The notes below the pieces were generated by a model. It saw only the letters and a program-made list of their open reading frames with translations, was not told the DNA's origin and ran no database searches. A program made the translations under genes and the position numbers. Shown one piece after another: positions 1-6,683 of a stretch of 10,062 nucleotides of DNA; within the stretch, counting starts at the first letter, position 1; every line of letters begins with the position of its first letter. Origin of the DNA: CAYQLK01 sp964418515 (GTDB taxonomy: Bacteria; Patescibacteriota; Microgenomatia; CAYQLK01); the NCBI GenBank assembly GCA_964418515.1, contig CAYQLK010000027.1:1-10062 (forward strand). The letters run 5' to 3'.

Positions 1-69
1 CCAGATAAATAGAATATTAGGTGTAGGTTTGATTAAGGAAATTAGAGTTAGGGTTGTTTGAGTTGGAGA

Positions 70-1092
70 TCAGTTTATTACAGCTTCGACTGCAAGCTGG
101 ATTAGGTACGATTGTCCATCGTTAGATAGTGCGTTACCTGTAAAGATATAAAAAGGGTAAATTGTTTCGGGATTTTTGGTGGTTGGGTGAAAATAGGCTA
201 TTTCTACAGAGCCAACTGATATGGTTTTGTAATTAGTAACATAATAAGCCTCTTCATCGGTTTTTGTGCCTGATATTTTTTTGATTTGAGTGATTGTTGA
301 TTGGTTGTTTAATAGTTTGTTGATTGCCTGCTGTGAAGTGATAAAAACAATTTTTTCTTTGGTTTGATAGTTGGGGTTGACGAGAGCAAAGCTGGTAATA
401 TTCCCCGAAATATCTAGGGAAATAGTACCAACTGAGAGGTTGGGGGTGCGGTCGGTGGCAATGGGAATGTTGTTTATTTTATTTAGAATATAAAAAGTGA
501 CAGTGTCAGCGGAGTTATAGGTAGTAATTGGTTGGTCATTTTGGTTGGTTGATAGATAAAATTCAGGACTAGAGAGGGTGTGGTTTGGGTTTGGAGAAAG
601 CGTAGCAAGAGCGGTTTTTGCATTATTAATAATATTTTCAATTGGTATTCTTTGAGGGGAAATTGTTTGAGGGCTGCGGTAAGTTATTGTTAAATCGTCG
701 ATAGTAAGTGAGCGGTTTTGATCTATAAAAACTTTTCTGGTGCCAAGGTCAGTTAATAACTCCCTGAAATTTTGTGAGTCAAAATTAAAAAAACTAGAAA
801 TTTTGTTAGTGTCTTGAGGGGTTTTGGCAATACTGGCGCTAAAAATATCTTCAGGTGCAGTAAATGCTGAAATTTGTTCCCCTATTTGATATTTTTGTGG
901 CTTGGTAGCGAACGGGTCGCTGTCGGGTTGAGAACTTTTTGGAATCGATGTTTCTTGTGGTGTGGTTGGTGGAATTTCTTTTTTTGAAGGATTGAGAAGT
1001 AAATACAGAAGAATAAAAAGTAAAATAAAACCGGCAAAAAAGAAGAATATCCAGTATTTTCCAAGTTTGGTTTTTAGGTCTGTAAGTGTCAT
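70..1092 (-). CDS. Single-pass membrane protein with exported C-terminal domain, function unknown (T4SS accessory candidate)
   Basis: This is a 340-residue protein if started at the ATG at 1092-1090. A TTG 24 bases upstream is in frame but would overlap the end of the previous gene, so the ATG, 5 bases after that gene's TAA, is preferred. No strong ribosome binding site is seen (a weak AAGAG lies upstream). The N-terminus is short and basic, followed by one very hydrophobic helix at about residues 14-33 (rich in Phe and Leu). A Pro/Ser/Thr-rich linker follows to about residue 67, then a roughly 270-residue domain with alternating strands, ending with a YPFYIFTGNA motif near residue 312. The layout (short cytoplasmic tail, one TM, large outside domain) is that of VirB8-like or TcpC-like conjugation proteins. 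The C-terminal motif loosely recalls PepSY/YycH-type domains, but I do not recognise a family with confidence. There is no cysteine from the ATG on. It ends in TGA. It is the last complete gene of the cluster in the window. Confidence 0.82.
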   Translation of the reverse strand: MTLTDLKTKLGKYWIFFFFAGFILLFILLYLLLNPSKKEIPPTTPQETSIPKSSQPDSDPFATKPQKYQIGEQISAFTAPEDIFSASIAKTPQDTNKISSFFNFDSQNFRELLTDLGTRKVFIDQNRSLTIDDLTITYRSPQTISPQRIPIENIINNAKTALATLSPNPNHTLSSPEFYLSTNQNDQPITTYNSADTVTFYILNKINNIPIATDRTPNLSVGTISLDISGNITSFALVNPNYQTKEKIVFITSQQAINKLLNNQSTITQIKKISGTKTDEEAYYVTNYKTISVGSVEIAYFHPTTKNPETIYPFYIFTGNALSNDGQSYLIQLAVEAVIN

Positions 1093-1097
1093 TGTTT

Positions 1098-2750
1098 TTA
1101 GTTTACTCTTGCACAACTTCCTGCACAGGCACGAACATCGACTGGTATGTAAGGTGGTTCCATTCGAAGTCCTCGAAATTCATAATGAAGGTGGGTGCCA
1201 CGAATATCGGGAGGCAGAATATATCCAGTATATCCTTCGTAGCCGATTACTTGGCCTTTTGTAACGACTGTACCTACTTCGATTCCACTACCAAACGAGT
1301 CTAGATGCCCATAGATAGCTTGAAACGCTACGCCATTACAGGTACCACCGAGAATAACTGTCAGTCCGGTTCTGCCGGTGATTGGATGGCTGGCGTTAGG
1401 ATCAGAATATTTGTATTGAATAATTCCATTAAAACTAGCCAATAAGCTGTCAGTGTAAAAAGTGCCAATGTCGACGGCTTCTAGTGATTGGTGTGAGACG
1501 TTGGCACCTGGACCTTGAGTGACACTACCCGACCCAGCAACTGGCCAGCCAGACGGACAGTCTCCCGCGGGGGTGCCAATAAACACACTAGAAAGGTCGT
1601 TGGCTGTGGAAGATACCGAGTTACTAAATCCTCCGCCTGGGAGTGGAGATGGGGTTATTAGCGGGTCAAAGGATTTAAAATTTATAGAGAATTTATTACT
1701 AATACTGGAGTCCTCGAAGATGGTTTCATTGGGAATATTTAGGCTGTAGTTAATATTGGTTGACTGGTTGGGGCTTAGAGTAGTTGGACAAGTAATCGTT
1801 GGGGGTGTAAGCGAGCGGACTGTGCCGTTTTTAGTGGTGTGGGTGATTGTGTCCGAACAAACTATGTCGTAAACGGGCTGGTTGCCGGCAGTAATACTCA
1901 CAGAATAGGTAATTGTTTGTGGAAGGTCGGAATTTTCTAAATTAATGGTTTTGGCAGGCCCAAGTGATTTGTTGGGAGCACTGACAAGTTTTTGGATTTG
2001 AATATAAGTGTTGCCAGATTCGCCTTCGGTAGCGTCGCCCGGTAGAACGATTTGTTCTGGAAGGCTTGGGTTGGTAAATAATGCTGAGGAGACCGTGTTA
2101 TAGCTTAATACGGAGAAAGCTGTGACTCCTCCGAGAGTGGCGGTGGGAATAAGAACCGCAGGACTGGTTGCAATTGTGACGGCAGTACTGGCACCACTAC
2201 TTAATAGTCCACCAAGGCTGGATAGTCCTCCACCGATAAGGCTAACAGCACCACCACCTACTCCGCCCAAAAATGAGGCTGTTGCACTTAAAGCGCCCCA
2301 AGCTGACGCGACCCAGCCGATTGGTGCAGTTACTGCTCCCCATAATTTAGGCAAATTAAGAAGTACATTGTCTACGAAAGCTGCGTAAGGCGGAAAATGA
2401 CTATATAACCAAACCGAAGCTGTGCCTCCCAAAAAACCACCAATTAGGGCGCCGACTGGTCCCCCAAGCGCGAAGCCAATTACTGCTCCAACCGCAAAAC
2501 CAATAACAAATGCTGCGATTTGGGTTAATAGCCAAAGAAAAAATAAATATGCCAAAAATGCGAGCGTAGCGGCAATGTAGGCAACCTTTTTTTTGTATTT
2601 GAGTATTAGAGCAAGGGCAACCTGTGCAACTAATGATGTACCGCCTGTGGCAGCGCCGAGTGCAGCGGAAAGTCCAACTTTGGCTGCAACTTTGCCTGCA
2701 ACTTTGCCTGCACCTTTTTTGGCAAAACCTTTGAGTTTGCCTTTGGCCCT
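1098..2750 (-). CDS. C-terminal part of a large membrane protein with M23 metallopeptidase domain (same gene as 2851-4762)
   Basis: This stretch is open from the gap edge at 2750 to the TAA at 1098-1100 (550 codons). The first possible start after the gap is a TTG at 2555, but it lies inside a hydrophobic helix, has no ribosome binding site, and the frame is open upstream to the gap. I therefore treat this as the 3' part of the gene beginning at 4762. Numbering from the TTG codon: before it are a Lys/Gly/Ala-rich linker and a hydrophobic segment; residues 1-45 form two closely packed helices rich in Gly and Ala; 60-160 is a further Gly/Ala/Ser-rich hydrophobic stretch; 180-298 is a DUF11-like beta domain (pattern TITYSVSITAGNQPVYDIV); and 335-475 is an M23 (LytM/lysostaphin-type) peptidase. 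Expected zinc and catalytic residues are present: H355 and D362 (H-x6-D spacing), H417 in YGHLDS, and H455/H457 in THLHYEF. The likely role is to cut peptidoglycan where the secretion apparatus crosses the wall. Confidence is high for the peptidase and moderate for the helix count. Confidence 0.88.
   Translation of the reverse strand, partial: RAKGKLKGFAKKGAGKVAGKVAAKVGLSAALGAATGGTSLVAQVALALILKYKKKVAYIAATLAFLAYLFFLWLLTQIAAFVIGFAVGAVIGFALGGPVGALIGGFLGGTASVWLYSHFPPYAAFVDNVLLNLPKLWGAVTAPIGWVASAWGALSATASFLGGVGGGAVSLIGGGLSSLGGLLSSGASTAVTIATSPAVLIPTATLGGVTAFSVLSYNTVSSALFTNPSLPEQIVLPGDATEGESGNTYIQIQKLVSAPNKSLGPAKTINLENSDLPQTITYSVSITAGNQPVYDIVCSDTITHTTKNGTVRSLTPPTITCPTTLSPNQSTNINYSLNIPNETIFEDSSISNKFSINFKSFDPLITPSPLPGGGFSNSVSSTANDLSSVFIGTPAGDCPSGWPVAGSGSVTQGPGANVSHQSLEAVDIGTFYTDSLLASFNGIIQYKYSDPNASHPITGRTGLTVILGGTCNGVAFQAIYGHLDSFGSGIEVGTVVTKGQVIGYEGYTGYILPPDIRGTHLHYEFRGLRMEPPYIPVDVRACAGSCARVN
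2685..2708 (-). repeat. Tandem 12-bp repeat encoding (G)KVA units
   Basis: The plus-strand 12-mer TGCAACTTTGCC occurs twice in perfect tandem (2685-2696 and 2697-2708). A diverged third unit (TCCAACTTTGGC, 2673-2684, two mismatches) lies beside it. On the coding strand this gives Gly/Ala-Lys-Val-Ala units in the basic linker just before the membrane region of the large M23 protein. The assembly gap begins 42 bases away, and the contig on the other side starts inside the equivalent of this repeat. Confidence 0.8.
2696..2750. repeat. 55-bp sequence identical to 2851-2905, at the left edge of the gap
   Basis: The last 55 bases of the left contig match the first 55 bases of the right contig base for base, including the run of six T. 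Both copies encode the same RAKGKLKGFAKKGAGKV stretch in the same reading frame relative to the protein. An exact suffix-prefix overlap of 55 is what a de Bruijn assembly with k = 55 leaves between neighbouring contigs, so this is most likely one stretch of DNA written twice and not a biological duplication. Confidence 0.85.
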
Positions 2751-2850
2751 NNNNNNNNNNNNNNNNNNNNNNNNNNNNNNNNNNNNNNNNNNNNNNNNNN
2801 NNNNNNNNNNNNNNNNNNNNNNNNNNNNNNNNNNNNNNNNNNNNNNNNNN
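2751..2850. other. Assembly gap (100 N)
   Basis: Exactly 100 N, the conventional placeholder for a gap of unknown size. It falls inside a gene. Taken literally, 100 bases shift the reading frame and split the gene. If the N run and one copy of the 55-bp flanking overlap are removed (2751-2905), the frame passes without a break from GGC (ending at 2906) to AGG (starting at 2750). Confidence 0.97.
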
Positions 2851-2905
2851 CTGCAACTTTGCCTGCACCTTTTTTGGCAAAACCTTTGAGTTTGCCTTTG
2901 GCCCT
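2851..2905. repeat. 55-bp sequence identical to 2696-2750, at the right edge of the gap
   Basis: This is the second copy of the contig-end overlap. It begins at the first base after the N run and its identity runs as far as can be compared, since the left contig ends at 2750. Collapsing it onto 2696-2750 keeps the frame of the large gene. Confidence 0.85.
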
Positions 2906-4762
2906 GCCGGTAGAGAATTTTTGTGAAAAATTAAAATATGATTTTTTTGGAATGAAATTAGTTGATCTAGTGATAGTTTGTCCGGCAGAGCTTTGTGAGT
3001 AGTAAGATCTCGAAAATCCGCCCATTCTCCAAACTGAACGCTTGTTCGGGTTTTGAAATTGGGGAACTTGTTCGTATAGTTCTAATTCGTCTGAGTAGTT
3101 TTTGAGAAGAATTGCTTCCCCTGCTGAAATAGAGCCTCTACTTTTTAGTTCTTTAGTGCTACGACTAAGAAAAGACTGTCTTTGGGGTGAAGGTTGAAGA
3201 GTTTCGGCTAAAAAATCCTCATAACCCTCCTTTTGTCTCTTGGGGTTTTCCATTAGTGACGCAAAAGCGTGATTTTGCGCCGCTTCTGCTTCAGCTGGTG
3301 CAACTGCTTGTTGTCCTTGAGCATAAATATTGATGGGTTGGAGGATTTCCCTACTTATAGTGTCTGTAACAAAACGGGGAGCAGCTTGGGTTAGGAGAGT
3401 TTTGTCTTCAAGTTTGCCGTCTAGGTGTTTAAGTAGGGAGTTAAAGCTTTGTTCTTGAGCATCACCCAGGTTTTGAAGAAACCTTTCAGGTTGTAGAGGA
3501 ATATTTTTTTCAAAATCATCTGCGGTTGTGTCAAGAACCTTTTTAGCAATACTCGGCAAAAAAACTTGCTGGATTGCCGCAGAAACAACAAGTTTGTTTT
3601 GGGAAGTATTAGTGGCGGGGTTGATTTTTAAGGCAGTACTAACAGCGTTGTCAATAATTTCTGTGTGAGTGACAGGTGATGATTTAGGATCGGTTAGAGT
3701 ATTAATTAATAAAACTTGTGAGGCGACATTTGCTTGTGAGATTGCTGGAAAGTTGGCTTCTGATGATTGGTCAACAGCCACTAAAAACTCTTCAGCCTTA
3801 ACAAGACTGCCTGCTTGTTTGGCAGTTTCGGGTTCTTTGGCTACTGCCTCATAAATTTCTGAAGCAATAACTGGCGATAATTCTTGATAGTCTGCAGTGT
3901 GAGTTGAGTAAACAATGTTAGACGCAACCGTATCTGATATTTTACCTACAAGTCTTTCTTGATTGGCGGTATCTATTTTGGCTTTAAAAATTGTAGCAGA
4001 AATGGCTGGCGTGAGAATTATTTGTTTAATCGAAGCAGCAACCTCCTTGTGGGTGAGATTAACTGTGTCTTCTAGTTTTTTAACAGTGGTGGATCTATTT
4101 GTTTTAGCCTCGTTTGAGTCTGTTTTGTCAACCTTTGGATTGGAAGGTGTAGAGACCGGAAGTGTGATAGTGGGTTGTGGGGATTTTGAGGCTGAAATAA
4201 TAGGCTGTTGTATTGGTTGAGGCGAGCTTGGTAGGTTGAGGCTGGCCTCTGGCTCGGTTTGAATAGGTGAGTTGATTTTGATGGTTTTTGGTAACTCAAT
4301 TGCAGGGGGAAGGGTTTCGGTGGCTTTTTCTTGGCGAATTTTTTGTATAACAGCGTCAACTTCTTCGATTGTGGCGAGCCCGCTAGTGGGTAATTTGGGC
4401 TGGTTTTTATCAGTTTTGACGATAATTGGCGCGGCGGCCAGGTTTGAGATTTCGAGTTCTTTGAGGTCGTTTTCAATAAGTGAAGAAAAAATTTGTCTAA
4501 GAACAAGAATGTTTTGGCCAATATCGGCAATTTTGTATTGGTCTGCAATATTTTGGATTGAAATTAATGTTTGTTCATAGTTGGCGCCAGGAAAAAGACT
4601 TAAAAATTTCTTATTGAACTCTTCTTCAGTTGGGAATCTGTGGGGGAGGGTTTCGGTGGCAGATTTTTCAAAAAACTCTAAAGTCCAGTCTGCTAGCCGA
4701 AACTGAAGTAGTTGGTCTAAGGCGTTTTTGGGTTTGGTGGTTGTTTCGGGGGTAGTTGGCAT
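2851..4762 (-). CDS. N-terminal part of the large membrane/M23 protein (same gene as 1098-2750)
   Basis: The ATG at 4762-4760 begins 61 bases after the VirB4 stop. No ribosome binding site stands close to it (AAGGA is about 20 bases away). It supplies 619 residues up to the point where the 55-bp overlap starts. Joined across the gap, the whole protein is about 1169 residues. This part looks soluble: residues 10-110 are helical and charged; about 120-230 is rich in Pro, Ser, Thr and Gln and likely disordered; about 235-480 is Ala/Val/Ile-rich and probably helical, with the segments STTVKKLEDTVNLTHKEV and a later PSIAKKVLDTTADDFEKN. Residues 540-620 become basic with many Ser, Tyr and Phe, leading into the Lys/Gly linker before the membrane helices. 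No cysteine is present. I recognise no family in this half. By position after virB4 and by the membrane region that follows, it is a candidate VirB6-like scaffold fused to a VirB1-like hydrolase; that role is inferred. A reading that continues through the N run into another frame, ending at 2630, is an artefact of gap size. Confidence 0.85.
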
Positions 4763-4823
4763 GTTGCTTAGCTAATCATAATCCTTATAGTGCTAAATGA
4801 GCCATCTGGAGCCACACTTTAGA
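4763..4823. other. 61-bp intergenic spacer with TTAGCTAA palindrome and two GCTAA motifs
   Basis: This is the only true spacer inside the gene cluster; the other junctions are overlaps or 1-5 base gaps. It holds the 8-base palindrome TTAGCTAA (4768-4775), just upstream of the next start codon, and a second GCTAA at 4792-4796. Read on the minus strand there is a TATAAG resembling a -10 box but no convincing -35 partner. No hairpin followed by a T-run is seen, so I expect transcription to continue through it. Confidence 0.5.
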
Positions 4824-6683
4824 TTAAATGATTTCTTGCGAAGCAGAAGAAAGTGGCACATTTGAGGTATTAGCGTCTTGGTTTTGGGCAGTTGCAGCAT
4901 TTTGCATTTCTAAAACCTCCTTAGGGTTACTGGTAACAAGTTGGTGTTCTTCAGGTGAACCCACGACAAGCATTGCCACGTGTGAACTACCGGCGAAAAA
5001 TAATCCTTCACCGACATTTGCAGCTAGCAGTAGATGTTTTTCACCATCTGAGAGATAGAAAACCTCAGCAAGTTTGTCGATGGCTGCGGCAGACTGTTTG
5101 AGCAGAATTTGAATACTTGAGTTGGTCACGATAGCCTTGCCATATTCTGTGCCCAAAAAGTCTTCAACATCCTGAGTAATAGTGGTTAAGCCTAGATAAT
5201 ATTTGCGAGCGCGTTTGGCGATTGAATACATAAACGTAGCAGAATCTGGATATTGCATCATGTACCAAGCCTCATCGACTATAAGTATGCGTTTTTTGAG
5301 GTCGCGCTTAACACGAGTCCAAATGAAGTCGAGAATGATATACATAGCAATTGGGCGTAGTTCGGCTTCAAGATTTTTGATACTAAAGACTGTAAATGTA
5401 TTGTGAATATCTAGATTGGAGTACTGGTCGAATATTCCAACCAAAGAACCTTTGACAAACTTTTCAATCCTTTCAGCCAGGGTTTTGGCTTGAGGTTCTT
5501 CCATACCAATTAAAGCCTTATATAAATCCTCCATTAGTGGAGGTTGAAGAGTTTGGGTTTGTGGGTCGGCAGTAATACCCTTATTTTTGTAGGCAAGTAC
5601 TAAGGCTCGGTCAAGAATTGCATCTTCTGTGGCAGAAAGTTGCCCCATAATGACCCTGAAAAGCCCGTGAAGTGAGAGAATTTTAAGGTTTAACTCATTT
5701 TCGCCTTCTTCGTAGACACCAGAGAGATCAAAAGGGTTAATTTTCGTTTCAGAGTTGAAGTCGAAGCTAATATATTCTCCACCTATAGCTGTACAGAGAT
5801 TTTTGTACTCTTCTTCTGGGTCAATAATAATAACTTCGGTGCCGAACATTAGATATCTTAAAGCTTCAAGTTTGGTCATGTAGGATTTTCCGCCACCTGA
5901 TTTAGCAAAAACGACAGTGTTGGCATTTTCAAGCGAGAACCTGTCGAAGATGATTAGCGATCCGTTGTGCCTGTTAATACCGTACATAATTCCCTCATTA
6001 CTGGTTAGGGAGCTTGATGTGAAAGGAAAAGTAGTGGCAAGAGAGGTGGTATCCATATTTCTGGTAACAAGTAGTTTGTCGTGGCCATATGGAAGGGTGG
6101 TTTTGAAGCCGTCTTCTTGTTGGAGCGTGGCGTGTTTAGAAATAACCAGAATCGAGCCAAGTAAGCTTTCGACTTGTTTGGTGATGTTGACTAACTCCTC
6201 TTTTGATTCAGCAGGAATAGTGACATAGAGTCCAAACTGAAAAAACTTTTCAGCTCCTTTGGCTAAATCTTGTTGAAAGTTGCGCGCATCATCCAAGGTG
6301 ACTTCGAGACTGGGGTCAATAACTTTACCGCGCTGAATGTCGGTGGAAATAGTGGCTTCCATTTCGCCAATTTTGCGTTTCATGTCTTGGAGTACGGCTT
6401 GGGCATCAACTGGATAGTGGAACATCGAGATTTCGAGGGTGTGATTAAAATTAATAAGAGGCGAAAGCCAGTTGGCGCCGACATACCTAGGGTAGCCAAT
6501 AACAAAAAGTGTTTTGAAATAAGTCTCGCCGATTTTTATAAAGTCGAAATCGACCTCAATTGCTGGAGGGGCAATAATATCTCTAACTGATACTGTGCCT
6601 TGAGCAACCGCTTTGGCTTGAGCGGATACGAGTTGTGGGGCGTTTTGGGGGCTTTGATTAGGGTTTTTTTTACCAAATATCAT
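4824..6683 (-). CDS. virB4: VirB4/TraC-type conjugation ATPase
   Basis: This 619-residue protein is a full VirB4-family AAA+ ATPase, the cytoplasmic motor for assembly and substrate transfer in type IV secretion systems. Residues about 30-220 fit the CagE/TrbE/VirB N-terminal domain (starting SVRDIIAPPAIEVDFDFIKI). The P-loop is FAKSGGGKSY at 259-268, with Lys266 and Ser267. VIIIDPEEEYKNL at 284-296 is the DPEEEY motif typical of this family. Walker B is RILIVDEAWYM near 465-475 (Asp470, Glu471). KRARKYYLGLTTITQD at about 490-505 carries the conserved arginine and the TQ-D motif. The last 30 residues are Ala/Asn/Gln-rich and probably flexible. The ATG overlaps the TGA of the preceding gene (ATGA), and a strong GGAGG sits 6 bases upstream. 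Stop is TAA. No membrane helix is evident. The only cysteine is Cys297. I am confident of the family; the substrate (DNA or protein) is unknown. Confidence 0.96.
   Translation of the reverse strand: MIFGKKNPNQSPQNAPQLVSAQAKAVAQGTVSVRDIIAPPAIEVDFDFIKIGETYFKTLFVIGYPRYVGANWLSPLINFNHTLEISMFHYPVDAQAVLQDMKRKIGEMEATISTDIQRGKVIDPSLEVTLDDARNFQQDLAKGAEKFFQFGLYVTIPAESKEELVNITKQVESLLGSILVISKHATLQQEDGFKTTLPYGHDKLLVTRNMDTTSLATTFPFTSSSLTSNEGIMYGINRHNGSLIIFDRFSLENANTVVFAKSGGGKSYMTKLEALRYLMFGTEVIIIDPEEEYKNLCTAIGGEYISFDFNSETKINPFDLSGVYEEGENELNLKILSLHGLFRVIMGQLSATEDAILDRALVLAYKNKGITADPQTQTLQPPLMEDLYKALIGMEEPQAKTLAERIEKFVKGSLVGIFDQYSNLDIHNTFTVFSIKNLEAELRPIAMYIILDFIWTRVKRDLKKRILIVDEAWYMMQYPDSATFMYSIAKRARKYYLGLTTITQDVEDFLGTEYGKAIVTNSSIQILLKQSAAAIDKLAEVFYLSDGEKHLLLAANVGEGLFFAGSSHVAMLVVGSPEEHQLVTSNPKEVLEMQNAATAQNQDANTSNVPLSSASQEII

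Noticed and set aside
1..72. Open frame continuing after the TGA of the last gene to the window edge (about 23 codons, hydrophobic)
   Set aside because: I considered TGA recoding or a downstream gene. It has no ATG, GTG or TTG start. Recoding TGA would also merge the TraC-like gene out of frame into VirB4, which has its own strong ribosome binding site, so TGA is read as a stop.
2122..2388. Plus-strand open frames opposite the M23, VirB4 and PrgI genes
   Set aside because: All lie fully antisense to well supported genes, show no ribosome binding sites or recognisable domains, and follow from codon bias of the real genes.
2553..2555. TTG start for a separate 485-residue M23 protein
   Set aside because: It lies within a hydrophobic helix, has no ribosome binding site, and the same frame is open to the gap edge, where it matches the frame of the upstream half.
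2630..2750. Apparent C-terminus of the large protein continuing across the gap into another frame (ending ...LPQAVHH)
   Set aside because: It depends on the gap being exactly 100 bases. It repeats the linker codons in a shifted frame (KKVQAKLQAKLQ mirrors KKGAGKVAGKVA), so it is an artefact.
2401..2880. Minus-strand open frame running through the N run with many Cys and Arg
   Set aside because: It is an off-frame reading of the large M23 gene; it is open only because N codons hide stops, and its composition is unlike any neighbour.
4072..4548. 158-codon minus-strand frame inside the large gene
   Set aside because: It is a shadow frame of a Pro/Ser/Lys-rich low-complexity region, with no start signal and no recognisable domain.
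4763..4823. Terminator or internal promoter in the spacer after VirB4
   Set aside because: There is no stem-loop with a T-run on the minus strand, and the TATAAG has no -35 partner; the GAGCCA repeats are direct, not inverted.
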